This document shows, one piece after another, positions 34,838-43,182 of a stretch of DNA of 64,000 nt. The notes beneath the pieces were generated by a model, which saw only the letters and a list, made by a program, of their open reading frames with translations, was not told the DNA's origin and made no database searches. Every line of letters starts with the position of its first letter. The stretch's first letter is position 1. The DNA comes from Blastomonas aquatica (GTDB lineage Bacteria; Pseudomonadota; Alphaproteobacteria; Sphingomonadales; Sphingomonadaceae), in assembly GCF_014639875.1 (NCBI RefSeq), contig NZ_BMGD01000003.1:682001-746000 (forward strand). The letters are read 5' to 3'. The position numbers were made by a program, and so were the translations under genes.

Positions 34838-36118
34838 ATGGCAACTTTTACCTTCAACCTGCCTGACATCGGCGAAGGCATTGCCGAAGCGGAAATCGTG
34901 GCGATGCACGTCAAGATCGGTGACCGGATCGAGGAAGACAGCCGCATCGCCGACATGATGACTGACAAGGCGACCGTCGAGATGGAATCGCCGGTGTCTG
35001 GCACCGTTACCAAGGTGGCAGGCGTCGAGGGCGATGTCATCGCGATCGGATCGATGCTGGTCGAGATCGAGATCGAAGGCGAGAGCAGCGATGCCGGCGC
35101 CGAGCCGGTGACAGAGACTGCACCCCAGCCGAAGCCCGAGACGATCGAGGTGGAAACGCCCAAGGCGCCGCCGGTTGAAGAGTCTGCCGCTGTGGTTGCG
35201 ACGCCCGCGCCTGCGCCTGCAGCGCCTAAGGCAGCAGCGGCGCCAGCTCCGACGCCAGCGCATGGCAGTGCCAAAGTGCTGGCATCGCCCGTCGTCCGCC
35301 AGCGTGCGCGCGATCTGGGGATCGATCTGGCCAAGGTTCGGCCCACCGAGGGCACGCGCATCCGTCATGCCGATCTCGACGCCTATCTGAACTATGGCGG
35401 TACCCGGTCGGGTCCTGGCCGGGCTGCGGATGAAGAAATCCGCGTGATCGGCATGCGCAAGCGAATCGCGCAGAACATGGCCGAATCGAAGCGCAACATC
35501 CCGCACTTCACTTATGTCGAGGAAATCGACGTGACGGCGATGGAGGACATGCGCAGCCAGATGAACGCAGGCCGCGGGGATCGCCCGAAGCTGACCGCGC
35601 TGCCGATCCTGATCGCGGCTATCTGCAAGACGCTGCGCGACTATCCGATGCTCAATGCGCGCTACGATGACGAGGCCAATGTGGTCACGCGCTCGGGCGC
35701 GGTGCATTTGGGCATCGCGACGCAGACCGATGCCGGGTTAATGGTACCGGTGCTGCGCGGCGCCGAATGCTTGAGCGTCTGGGATATGGCGAGCGAGATC
35801 GCGCGCCTCGCCGATGCGGCGCGCAGCGGCAAGGCAAAGAGCGAGGAGCTGTCCGGTTCGACGTTGACGCTGACCTCGCTTGGCCCGCTCGGCGGGATCG
35901 CGACGACGCCGGTGATCAACCGGCCCGAAGTCGCGATCATCGGCCCCAACAAGATCGTCGAGCGCCCGATGGTGGTCGATGGCCAGGTCGTCATCCGCAA
36001 GATGATGAACCTGTCGATCTCGTGCGATCACCGCGTGGTCGATGGCTATGATGCGGCCAGCTTCGTCCAGGCGCTCAAGCGCCGGATCGAGACGCCGATC
36101 TACATTTTCGCGGATTGA
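34838..36118 (+). CDS. bkdB: Branched-chain 2-oxoacid dehydrogenase E2 (dihydrolipoyl acyltransferase)
   Basis: 426 aa core subunit that transfers the acyl group from E1 to CoA. One lipoyl domain with target Lys44 in TDKATVEM, an Ala/Pro/Glu-rich linker (~90-150), a peripheral-subunit-binding domain (ASPVVRQRARDLGIDL...), then the catalytic domain ending with DHRVVDGYDAASF, which contains the active-site His and Asp. No E3 (lpd) gene follows; a REP-like palindrome does, so E3 must come from elsewhere in the genome. Confidence 0.95.
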   Translation: MATFTFNLPDIGEGIAEAEIVAMHVKIGDRIEEDSRIADMMTDKATVEMESPVSGTVTKVAGVEGDVIAIGSMLVEIEIEGESSDAGAEPVTETAPQPKPETIEVETPKAPPVEESAAVVATPAPAPAAPKAAAAPAPTPAHGSAKVLASPVVRQRARDLGIDLAKVRPTEGTRIRHADLDAYLNYGGTRSGPGRAADEEIRVIGMRKRIAQNMAESKRNIPHFTYVEEIDVTAMEDMRSQMNAGRGDRPKLTALPILIAAICKTLRDYPMLNARYDDEANVVTRSGAVHLGIATQTDAGLMVPVLRGAECLSVWDMASEIARLADAARSGKAKSEELSGSTLTLTSLGPLGGIATTPVINRPEVAIIGPNKIVERPMVVDGQVVIRKMMNLSISCDHRVVDGYDAASFVQALKRRIETPIYIFAD

Positions 36119-36140
36119 AGATGAGGTTCGCTAGATAATC

Positions 36141-36217
36141 GTCATCCCCGCGAAGGCGGGGGTCCCGCTTTTGCTCGGCGGTCGCTGAAGCGGGATTCCC
36201 GCGTTCGCGGGAATGAC
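36141..36217. repeat. REP-like palindrome after the bkd operon
   Basis: Outer ends GTCAT (36141-36145) and ATGAC are complementary. Each half is itself a hairpin (CCCCGCGAAGGCGGGG; TCCCGCGTTCGCGGGA), and GTCCCGCTT pairs with AAGCGGGA between them. The GTCATCCCCGCGAAGGCGGGG type is common between genes in alphaproteobacteria. It lies between convergent genes and may help termination on both sides. Confidence 0.75.
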
Positions 36218-36240
36218 GGGGGTCATTTGACCCTAGGTTT

Positions 36241-36705
36241 TCACCGCACGATGGCGCGGAACGTCACCCGGCGGGTTTCACCCTGCATCAGCCGGTCGCC
36301 GACCTGCCAGCGCAGATGGGTGACATCATCGGGGTTGGCGGGGCGCCAGCTGCCATCGCCGAGCGACACCCTGAGGTCCGGCAACAGCCCCCAGCTGCGA
36401 CCGCCATCGATCGACACCATTTCGCTGCCATCGACGGTCTCGTCGAGGCGTACTGTGCGGGGAAGGGGGTTGGTGACGGTAAAGCCCTGTACCGGGCGTT
36501 TGCCGACATTGCGATACTCGACGACATAGATCAGCCGCTCGCCTGGGCTTACCTGGCGGGCAGGCTCAAGCCGCACGCGCCGCGCGCCGCTGCCCTGCGG
36601 GTCGATCTTTTCGACGAAGATGGATGATTTTGTCCGAACATCGCCCGATGCGAACGCCGCGACCGGCGCCACCATGGCGAGCAGCGCGATTGTGGTGCGC
36701 AGCAT
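36241..36705 (-). CDS. Secreted protein with DUF11-like repeat domain
   Basis: 154 aa with a signal peptide (MLRTTIALLAMVAPVAAFA, cleavage after FAS or nearby). The mature part has the pattern of the DUF11 / conserved-repeat fold: SPGERLIYVVEYRNVGKRPVQGFTV then NPLPRTVRLDETV and the closing RWQVGDRLMQGETRRVTFRAIV. Such domains are beta-sandwiches in exported proteins of unknown role. Single gene, convergent with bkd and divergent from the PerM-type gene. Confidence 0.8.
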   Translation of the reverse strand: MLRTTIALLAMVAPVAAFASGDVRTKSSIFVEKIDPQGSGARRVRLEPARQVSPGERLIYVVEYRNVGKRPVQGFTVTNPLPRTVRLDETVDGSEMVSIDGGRSWGLLPDLRVSLGDGSWRPANPDDVTHLRWQVGDRLMQGETRRVTFRAIVR

Positions 36706-36774
36706 TATCTACCCCGATTTGCCCCTGCCGACTGTATCCGGCTTGAGCGATGATTAGGCGCCAGCAGCGAACAT

Positions 36775-36791
36775 ATGGTTAACAAGTCTCA
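36775..36791. promoter_or_regulatory. CtrA-like half-site ahead of the PerM-family gene
   Basis: ATGGTTAA (36775-36782) is the reverse complement of TTAACCAT. The surrounding GGTTAACAAG plus CTCA matches the ccrM upstream region at 28503-28517 except for one base. Lies between two divergent genes. Confidence 0.35.
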
Positions 36792-36896
36792 GGGTTTTTG
36801 AGGCATCAGGGCCTTCGATGTCGCTGGATTGTGTGTGGCAATCGGTGCAGATATACCCGGTACAGCCCGGTTTGCGGGCCGAGGGCATCACCATTT

Positions 36897-38066
36897 ATGT
36901 CTCTACCGCCATCAGATCCCATTTTGCCCGACGAACTGCGCCGTGACCGGCTGCTGGCCGCGCTTGCGCTGATCGCGGGTGTCGCGCTGTTCCTCGCCTT
37001 TCCGTTCGCGATGCGCGCCGGGGCGGAGTTCTTCCTGCCGCTCGCTGTTGCGATCGTGCTGTCGATCGCACTGGTTCCTGCACTCGAATGGATGGAGCGG
37101 CGGGGGCTGCCGTCGATGGCGGCGGCCTTTTTGTGCCTGGTGCTGTTTCTGGTTATTGCCAACGGCGCGCTCGCGGTGATCGTGGTCCCGGCGGCGGACT
37201 GGTTCCTGCTGCTGCCCGATCGCATCCCCAAGATCATGGAAAATCTGGGGCCATTGATCGATCTCTACTCCGATCTGCAGAAGTTCGTTGATGATACCAC
37301 CCGGTTGGTGTCGGGATCGATGGTGAAGGCACAGAACGCTGCGGTGGCATCGCCCGAATCGCTGCTTGACCTGTTTGCCAGCGCGGCCCCCGGCGTGGCG
37401 CTGCAGATGGCATTCGTCGTGCTGCTGATCTTCTTCTTCCTTGCCGGATGGACCAAGCTGCGCGAAAACGCGATCAGCAGCCGGGGAAGCTTCACCGGTG
37501 CCATGGCGACCGCACGGGTGATCCAGAACGTGGTGTCGGCGACGTCGGCGTATCTGACCACCATCACGCTGATCAACCTGCTGCTCGGCCTTTCGGTCGG
37601 CGTGGTGGTGTGGATGCTGGGCATGGAGTCTCCCGCGATGTGGGGTGGCATCGTCGCGCTGCTCAACTTCGTGCCCTATCTGGGGCCCGTGCTTGCGGCG
37701 ATACTGCTCGCGCTGGGGGGTCTGATGAGCTTTGGCGATCTATGGACCGCACTGATTCCCGCCAGTGTCCAGGTCGTGTTTCATCTGGTCGAGGCCAACC
37801 TGATCACGCCGGCCGTGCTGGGCCGCCGTTTGACGATGAACCCGCTGCTGATTCTCGTGTCGCTGAGCTATTGGGCGTGGGTGTGGGGCACCACCGGCGC
37901 ATTGCTGGCGGTTCCGCTGCTGATCATCATCCAGACCGTGGTTGCAGCTGCGGGCAAACCGGACATCGCGGGCTTTCTTTTCGAATCCGGGACGCTCACG
38001 CGTCACCCGCGAGAGGGGGAAACCGCGCCCACCGAACCTTTATCGCCTGTTCGCGGGAAAATTTGA
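36897..38066 (+). CDS. AI-2E/PerM family transporter
   Basis: 389-aa polytopic inner-membrane protein with the family's usual topology: paired N-terminal helices (LAALALIAGVALFLAFPFAM, FFLPLAVAIVLSIALVPAL), a soluble middle region (~150-200) and a C-terminal helical bundle with VPYLGPVLAAILLAL and the conserved LGRRLTMNPLLILVSLSYWAWVWG. Members include autoinducer-2 exporters and Na+/H+ antiporters; substrate here unknown. The ATG at 36897 follows GAGGG; the frame is open for 33 codons further upstream but without family similarity. Confidence 0.9.
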   Translation: MSLPPSDPILPDELRRDRLLAALALIAGVALFLAFPFAMRAGAEFFLPLAVAIVLSIALVPALEWMERRGLPSMAAAFLCLVLFLVIANGALAVIVVPAADWFLLLPDRIPKIMENLGPLIDLYSDLQKFVDDTTRLVSGSMVKAQNAAVASPESLLDLFASAAPGVALQMAFVVLLIFFFLAGWTKLRENAISSRGSFTGAMATARVIQNVVSATSAYLTTITLINLLLGLSVGVVVWMLGMESPAMWGGIVALLNFVPYLGPVLAAILLALGGLMSFGDLWTALIPASVQVVFHLVEANLITPAVLGRRLTMNPLLILVSLSYWAWVWGTTGALLAVPLLIIIQTVVAAAGKPDIAGFLFESGTLTRHPREGETAPTEPLSPVRGKI

Positions 38067-38074
38067 ATCACGTG

Positions 38075-38103
38075 TTGACAGGTTGGCAGGTCGCTTATAT
38101 CAG
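38075..38103 (+). promoter_or_regulatory. Promoter of tRNA-Asp
   Basis: A perfect -35 TTGACA (38075-38080) followed by TATCAG at 17-nt spacing (38098-38103); an alternative TATATC lies two bases earlier. It starts 8 nt after the PerM-type gene ends and 18 nt before the tRNA. Confidence 0.65.
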
Positions 38104-38120
38104 CCGCGCTCCAACACGAT

Positions 38121-38197
<77 letters not shown>

Positions 38198-38301
38198 TTG
38201 GACTGGAGTTCAGCTCCGGAAAAATGGTCACTCGCACGTGTTGGAAACTTCCCGGAATGAGCGCTACGAGGCGTCACCATGTGCGATTGGTTGCCCCTTT
38301 C

Positions 38302-38511
38302 TCAGGCGCTCCAGCGACCGGTTTCCATCCAGATCATCAGCGGCCGCATTGGCAGGATCCAGACGATTCCTGCGATGCAATAAATTACCGATTGCACCGC
38401 AATGTGCCAATCGCCGATCACGCTTGAAAAGCTCGCAACGATCACGGCCCAGATGGTGATAATCGCAAGGATGGCGAGAATGCCCACAGGCTTGCGCAGG
38501 GTCGGCTTCAT
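38302..38511 (-). CDS. DUF2842 small membrane protein
   Basis: 69 aa. Starts MKPTLRKPVGILAILAIITI, then a second helix and the conserved WILPMRPLMIWMETGRW ending, which is the DUF2842 pattern of alphaproteobacteria. Two transmembrane segments. Its ATG overlaps the cyclo-ligase stop by 4 nt, so it is translated from the same message. Function unknown. Confidence 0.88.
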   Translation of the reverse strand: MKPTLRKPVGILAILAIITIWAVIVASFSSVIGDWHIAVQSVIYCIAGIVWILPMRPLMIWMETGRWSA

Positions 38512-39101
38512 GAAATTGCTCTTTTGTTGACCGGCAGCAGAACTTGCTGCTCGGTGATCACCGCATCAAGCGGCATGTCATGGTCTTCGCACGGCACTGC
38601 GTCGACCTGTTGCACCGTCCACCCCAAACCAATGCGGCGCGCGGCAGGGTGTTTGGCGCACCAGCCATCATAATGTCCGCCGCCCTGGCCCAGCCGGTTG
38701 AGCGCGGCATCGAAGGCGATCAGCGGCATGAACAGCGCATCGGGTGCCACCTCGGGCATTGCCCTGTGCGGCTGAGGCCCCCAGGGGCCTTTCTCGAGCG
38801 TTTGTTCCGACCCCGTCCAAAGCCTGAAGGTCATCGGCCCTTCGGGTGAAGCCGTCCATGGCAGCGCGATCATCTTGCCCATGTCGAGCATGTGCGCGGC
38901 ATAGTTCGCGGTCGGAACTTCGCCGGGCACGGCATGATACAGGCCAACCGTTTCGGCAGCATCGATCAGCGGCAGGATGATGCGGGGAGGGCGGCCGAAG
39001 ATCAGTGCGCGGTGCGAGTTGGGCAACGCCTGCCAGTGAGCCAGCCGTGCAGCCCGCATGGTCCGCCGCAGTTCACGCTTGATGCTGATCACGCCGGTCA
39101 C
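38508..39101 (-). CDS. fau: 5-formyltetrahydrofolate cyclo-ligase
   Basis: 197 aa. ATP-dependent conversion of 5-formyl-THF to 5,10-methenyl-THF, recovering folate trapped in the stable 5-formyl form. Signatures: N-terminal KRELRRTMRAAR and the C-terminal GQGGGHYDGW followed by GLGWTVQQVDAVPCEDHDMPLDAVITE. Start is GTG at 39101 (a second GTG four codons on is possible). The order zapA, 6S RNA, cyclo-ligase on one strand is the same as in many Proteobacteria (zapA-ssrS-ygfA). Confidence 0.93.
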   Translation of the reverse strand: MTGVISIKRELRRTMRAARLAHWQALPNSHRALIFGRPPRIILPLIDAAETVGLYHAVPGEVPTANYAAHMLDMGKMIALPWTASPEGPMTFRLWTGSEQTLEKGPWGPQPHRAMPEVAPDALFMPLIAFDAALNRLGQGGGHYDGWCAKHPAARRIGLGWTVQQVDAVPCEDHDMPLDAVITEQQVLLPVNKRAIS

Positions 39102-39148
39102 TGAAACGATCTGTCCAAAATCCGAAATCCGGGCACACTATACAAAAG

Positions 39149-39171
39149 CCGGACACACTAGAATGTCCGGG
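39149..39171 (-). terminator. Terminator of 6S RNA
   Basis: CCGGACA (39149-39155) and TGTCCGG (39164-39170) form a perfect 7-bp stem with an 8-nt loop. Read on the minus strand it is followed by CTTTTGT. It lies just past the expected 6S 3' end. A second CCGG(G)CACACTA copy lies 20 bp away at 39129-39140. Confidence 0.55.
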
Positions 39172-39181
39172 AATTGTACAG

Positions 39182-39342
39182 GCCATGGTTGGAACCGCCT
39201 TGGCCGTTTGCTGGAATATCCTCTGACGCCAGTAACGTCAGGTGGGCGCCGTGTACCGTTGGCCGGAGCCAGGGCAGGGACAGCTCCCTTGATAGATGTA
39301 TCGCCTCAGGGATGTTCGCTGCAGCTCGTACCAGGCAGTCCC
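39182..39342 (-). ncRNA. ssrS: 6S RNA
   Basis: RNA that binds the RNA polymerase sigma-70 holoenzyme and damps transcription in stationary phase. Identified by place (between zapA and the cyclo-ligase, same strand) and by sequence: CATCCCTGAGGCGATAC matches the conserved 5' bubble strand of 6S (E. coli CCCCUGAGCCGAUA). The closing stem is visible: GCC-TGGT near the 5' end pairs with ACCA-U-GGC at the 3' end with one bulged U. Length ~160 nt fits. Ends are estimates from the promoter and closing stem. Confidence 0.85.
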
Positions 39343-39348
39343 GACATT

Positions 39349-39377
39349 GATTTAGGACTGATTGGCCCGCTTCTCAA
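39349..39377 (-). promoter_or_regulatory. Promoter of 6S RNA, overlapping the end of zapA
   Basis: Minus strand: TTGAGA (39377-39372), exactly 17 nt, TAAATC (39354-39349). The predicted start near 39342 coincides with the expected 6S 5' end. The -35 lies in the last codons of zapA. Confidence 0.65.
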
Positions 39378-39726
39378 GGCCTTCTGCCAGATTCTCGATC
39401 CGGTGGGCCAACTGCTCGATCGCCAGGGCGGCCTGATCGATGGCCTCATCCTGTCCAAGCCAATCGCCCTGGCCTTCGATCGGCTCGGGAGGCGCTTCGT
39501 TGGTTGCCAGGATCTCGGCCTCGCGGTCCTGGGCTTCGGCGAGTTCGTCGGCGAGCAGCAGTCCGGCAAAAAGCAGTGCGCGGGTCTCGGTCAGGCCGCC
39601 AGAAGCGCCCGCTTTGCGTCCGGCGGCATCGAGCATCGCACCCAACCGGGCGAGATGCTGCTCTTCACCCGGCTGGCAGGTGACGTTGTAGATGCGGCCA
39701 GCGATCGAAAGGCGCATGTCTGGCAT
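39352..39726 (-). CDS. zapA: Cell division protein ZapA
   Basis: 124 aa. Cytosolic protein that bundles FtsZ filaments at the division ring. N-terminal globular part MRLSIAGRIYNVTCQPGEEQHLARLGAMLD, followed by a long helix (DELAEAQDREAE ... AIEQLAHRIENLAEGLEKRA) for the tetrameric coiled coil. The ATG at 39726 (MPDMRLS) is chosen because AAGGAA lies about 10 nt upstream and conservation begins there. It directly follows a small coiled-coil gene and precedes 6S RNA. Confidence 0.92.
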   Translation of the reverse strand: MPDMRLSIAGRIYNVTCQPGEEQHLARLGAMLDAAGRKAGASGGLTETRALLFAGLLLADELAEAQDREAEILATNEAPPEPIEGQGDWLGQDEAIDQAALAIEQLAHRIENLAEGLEKRANQS

Positions 39727-39733
39727 CGCGATG

Positions 39734-39940
39734 CTATTCCTTTCCGGCCAGCAGTGCGTCAAGCCCGGTAAGCGCCTGCGCTGCTGCTACCTTCAATCGG
39801 GCATGCCGCTCGGCAAGATCGCTTCCATCTTGACTGACGCCGAGGCTGGCATCCCCGTCACGCTGAGCCTGCGCTGTTTCCAGCCGTGTCAAAGCTCGCT
39901 CCATCTGTCCAATAGCAAGGATAAGTCGTTCATTTGCCAT
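39734..39940 (-). CDS. Small coiled-coil protein upstream of zapA
   Basis: 68 aa, mostly one helix with heptad-like spacing (ILAIGQMERALTRLETAQAQ ... LKVAAAQALTGLDALLAG). It ends 7 nt before the zapA start, so it is translated together with zapA. Small coiled-coil proteins (DUF4164-like) commonly precede zapA in alphaproteobacteria; a role as ZapA partner, as ZapB is in enterics, is inference. No catalytic motif. Confidence 0.75.
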   Translation of the reverse strand: MANERLILAIGQMERALTRLETAQAQRDGDASLGVSQDGSDLAERHARLKVAAAQALTGLDALLAGKE

Positions 39941-40137
39941 GAAATGACCTTAACACCAATTGTGACAAACGCAATAAATTGCGCCGACGCCGGGTTTGCA
40001 GAACTTGACGCGGTGCAACATGGACACCAAAGGGTGACGCCAAAGCCGACTCGTCGCGCGCTTGTGGAACCTCGAGCTTTTGCGGTGCGACGCGATTACG
40101 GCGCTGTTCGATGTTCTGTGTGGAGATGTTACAGGCG

Positions 40138-42111
40138 ATGTCAGTGGTTTTTGAAGATCTCGCCAATGCCGTCCGGGCACTGTCGATGGACGCCGTTCAG
40201 GCCGCCAACAGCGGTCACCCCGGCATGCCGATGGGAATGGCTGATGTCGCCACCGTCTTGTTCGGCGAGTATCTGAAATACGATGCATCGGCGCCCGACT
40301 GGGCCGATCGCGACCGGTTCGTATTGTCGGCAGGCCATGGATCGATGCTGATCTATTCAGCGCTGCACCTGACGGGCTATGCCCGTCCGACGATCGAGGA
40401 CATCCGCAATTTCCGGCAGCTGCACAGCCCGTGCGCCGGCCACCCTGAGAATTTCGAGCTCCCGGGCGTCGAATGCACCACCGGCCCGCTGGGCCAGGGT
40501 CTGGCGATGGCGGTCGGCATGGCGATGGCCGAGCGGCATCTAAATGCCGAGTTTGGCGATGACCTGATCAACCACCGCACCTGGGTGGTCGCGGGCGATG
40601 GTTGCCTGATGGAAGGCATCAACCACGAGGCCGTAGGGCTTGCCGGGCACCTCAAGCTTGGCCACCTCAATGTTCTGTGGGACGACAATCGCATCACCAT
40701 CGACGGCGCGACCGATCTGTCGACCAGCGAAGACATCCGTGCGCGCCACACTGCATCTGGTTGGCATGTCGTCGATTGCGACGGACATGATGCTGCATCG
40801 ATCCGTGCTGCCATGGATGCAGCAATTGCCGACCCGCGCCCCTCGCTGATTGCGTGCGCCACGATCATCGGCAAGGGTTCGCCCAATAAGCAGGGCACCT
40901 CGGCCACCCATGGTTCGCCGCTGGGCACCGCCGAAGTTGATGCCGCGCGCGCTGCTCTCGGCTGGAAGCATGCGCCGTTCGATGTTCCGCAGGACATCCG
41001 CGATGCCTGGGCCGCATTCGGGCGCCGCAGTGCCGAGACCCACGCTGCATGGGCAGCGCGCCTGGCCGCGTCGGACAAGGCTGCCGAGCTCAAGCGCCGG
41101 ATGGCGGGTGATCTGCCGCAGGGATTTGGCCTGTCGCAGCACATCGCCGGCCTGCTGGCCGAGCCGCAGAAGGTCGCAACCCGCAAGGCATCCGAGCTCG
41201 CGCTCGAGGCGATCAACCCGCGCCTGCCCGAAACAGTTGGCGGGTCGGCGGATCTGACCGGATCGAACAACACCAAGACTGCGGGTCTTGGAGTGATGAG
41301 CGCTGGCAGTTACGGCGGACGCTATGTCAATTACGGCATCCGCGAGTTCGGCATGGCCGCGGCGATGAACGGCATGGCGTTGCACGGCGGCGTCATCCCC
41401 TATGGCGGCACCTTCCTGGTATTCTCCGATTATTGCCGCGCCGCGATCCGCTTGTCGGCGCTGCAGCGTCAGCGGGTCGTCTATGTGATGACGCATGACA
41501 GCATCGGCCTGGGCGAAGACGGCCCGACCCATCAGCCGGTCGAGCATGTCATGAGCCTGCGGATGATGCCCAACCTGCTGACCTTCCGGCCAGGCGACGC
41601 GGTGGAAACCGCCGAGTGCTGGGAACTGGCGCTGCAGGCCAAGGACACCCCGACGGTGCTCGCGCTGACTCGCCAGAACCTGCCGCAGTTCCGCCGCGTG
41701 GAAGCCGAAGGAAATCAGTGTGGTCGCGGTGCTTATCGGATCAAGTCGTCCGGCAACAAGCGGCAGGTGGTGTTGATCGGTACGGGATCGGAAGTGTCAC
41801 TGGCACTGTCGGTCGCCGAGGCACTCGAGGCCGCCGGGATTGGTGCCGACGTCGTGTCGATGCCGTGCTGGTCGCTGTTCGATGCGCAGCCGCAAAGCTA
41901 CCGGTCGGAATTGCTGCCCGCCGACGTCCTCAAGGTCTCGATGGAAGCAGGGGTCACTTTTGGTTGGGAACGCTATGTCGGCCCCGATGGTCTTAGCTTC
42001 GGCATCGACAGCTTTGGCGCTTCGGCACCGATTGATGCTTTGTTCGACCATTTCGGGTTGACCGCAGACAAGATCGCCCCCGTTGTGCGCACCGCACTGG
42101 CTCAGGGCTGA
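40138..42111 (+). CDS. tkt: Transketolase
   Basis: About 657 aa, TPP-dependent two-carbon transfer between sugar phosphates in the pentose phosphate pathway. Signatures: RALSMDAVQAANSGHPGMPMG, the TPP/Mg motif GDGCLMEGINHEA, GKGSPNKQGTSATHGSPLG, and the pyrimidine-domain THDSIGLGEDGPTHQPVEH. ATG at 40138 (MSVVFEDLANAV) gives the usual N-terminus; ATGs at 40111 and 40126 are in frame upstream, with GGAG just before 40126. First gene of tkt-gap-pgk-aldolase-thiE. Confidence 0.96.
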   Translation: MSVVFEDLANAVRALSMDAVQAANSGHPGMPMGMADVATVLFGEYLKYDASAPDWADRDRFVLSAGHGSMLIYSALHLTGYARPTIEDIRNFRQLHSPCAGHPENFELPGVECTTGPLGQGLAMAVGMAMAERHLNAEFGDDLINHRTWVVAGDGCLMEGINHEAVGLAGHLKLGHLNVLWDDNRITIDGATDLSTSEDIRARHTASGWHVVDCDGHDAASIRAAMDAAIADPRPSLIACATIIGKGSPNKQGTSATHGSPLGTAEVDAARAALGWKHAPFDVPQDIRDAWAAFGRRSAETHAAWAARLAASDKAAELKRRMAGDLPQGFGLSQHIAGLLAEPQKVATRKASELALEAINPRLPETVGGSADLTGSNNTKTAGLGVMSAGSYGGRYVNYGIREFGMAAAMNGMALHGGVIPYGGTFLVFSDYCRAAIRLSALQRQRVVYVMTHDSIGLGEDGPTHQPVEHVMSLRMMPNLLTFRPGDAVETAECWELALQAKDTPTVLALTRQNLPQFRRVEAEGNQCGRGAYRIKSSGNKRQVVLIGTGSEVSLALSVAEALEAAGIGADVVSMPCWSLFDAQPQSYRSELLPADVLKVSMEAGVTFGWERYVGPDGLSFGIDSFGASAPIDALFDHFGLTADKIAPVVRTALAQG

Positions 42112-42145
42112 ACCTTTTTACTGAATTATCGCAGGAGAATTTCCG

Positions 42146-43153
42146 ATGGCAGTCAAGGTTGCAATCAATGGTTTTGGTCGTATCGGCCGCCTGGTGGCGC
42201 GCGCGCTGCTCGAGCGGACCGACCACGACCTTGAACTGGTCGCGATCAACGACCTGGCCGATGCCAAGTCGAACGCCCTGCTGTTCAAACGCGACAGCGT
42301 GCATGGACCTTTCCCTGGCACCGTCGAAGCCGTCGGCGATACCATTGTCGTCAATGGCAAGGCGATCAAGGTGACCTCGGAGCGCGACCCCGCCAAGCTG
42401 CCGCATGGCGAAATGGGCGTCGATATTGCACTGGAATGCACCGGCTTCTTTGCCGACAAGGAAAAGGCCAGCGCCCACCTGACCGCAGGTGCCAAGCGCG
42501 TTCTGATCTCGGCGCCTGCTGGTGGCGCGGACAAGACCATCGTGTTCGGCGTCAATCATGACGTGCTGACCGCAGACGACCTGGTCGTGTCGAACGCCAG
42601 CTGCACCACCAACTGCCTTGCGCCGATGGCCAAGGTGCTGAACGATCTCGTCGGTATCGAACGCGGCCTGATGACCACCGTGCACAGCTATACCAACGAC
42701 CAGAAGATCCTCGACCAGATTCACAGCGACATGCGCCGAGCGCGTGCTGCTGCGATGTCGATGATCCCCACCACCACTGGTGCCGCGCGCGCGGTGGGTT
42801 TGGTGCTGCCCGAGCTCAAGGGCAAGCTTGATGGTTCGGCGATCCGCGTTCCGACCGCCAATGTCAGCCTGGTCGACCTCACCTTCACCCCGGGTCGTGA
42901 CACCAGTGTCGAGGAAATCAACGCCGCGCTCAAGGCCGCGTCCGAAGGCGCGCTCAAGGGCGTGCTGGCCTTTACCGACGAGCCTTTGGTTTCGATCGAC
43001 TTCAACCATGATCCTGCCAGCTCGACCATCGACAGCTTGGAAACCTCGGTTATTGATGGCAAGTTGGTCCGCGTGATCAGCTGGTACGACAACGAGTGGG
43101 GCTTCTCCAACCGCATGGTCGATACCGCAGGCGTGATGGCAGGCCTGGTCTGA
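42146..43153 (+). CDS. gap: Glyceraldehyde-3-phosphate dehydrogenase, type I
   Basis: 335 aa, NAD-dependent oxidation and phosphorylation of glyceraldehyde-3-phosphate. Rossmann motif INGFGRIGR at residues 7-15. Acidic Asp36 after the second strand favours NAD. Catalytic Cys153 lies in [24 protein letters not shown] near the end is conserved. AGGAG lies shortly before the ATG. 34 nt after tkt, 29 nt before pgk. Confidence 0.98.
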   Translation: MAVKVAINGFGRIGRLVARALLERTDHDLELVAINDLADAKSNALLFKRDSVHGPFPGTVEAVGDTIVVNGKAIKVTSERDPAKLPHGEMGVDIALECTGFFADKEKASAHLTAGAKRVLISAPAGGADKTIVFGVNHDVLTADDLVVSNASCTTNCLAPMAKVLNDLVGIERGLMTTVHSYTNDQKILDQIHSDMRRARAAAMSMIPTTTGAARAVGLVLPELKGKLDGSAIRVPTANVSLVDLTFTPGRDTSVEEINAALKAASEGALKGVLAFTDEPLVSIDFNHDPASSTIDSLETSVIDGKLVRVISWYDNEWGFSNRMVDTAGVMAGLV

Positions 43154-43182
43154 TCGTCACCAGCAACTCCAGAAAGACCGGT

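Noticed and set aside
33464-35707. 747-codon minus-strand frame opposite the bkd genes
   Set aside because: Low-complexity Arg/His/Leu-rich translation with no motif; the plus strand encodes complete E1/E2 subunits.
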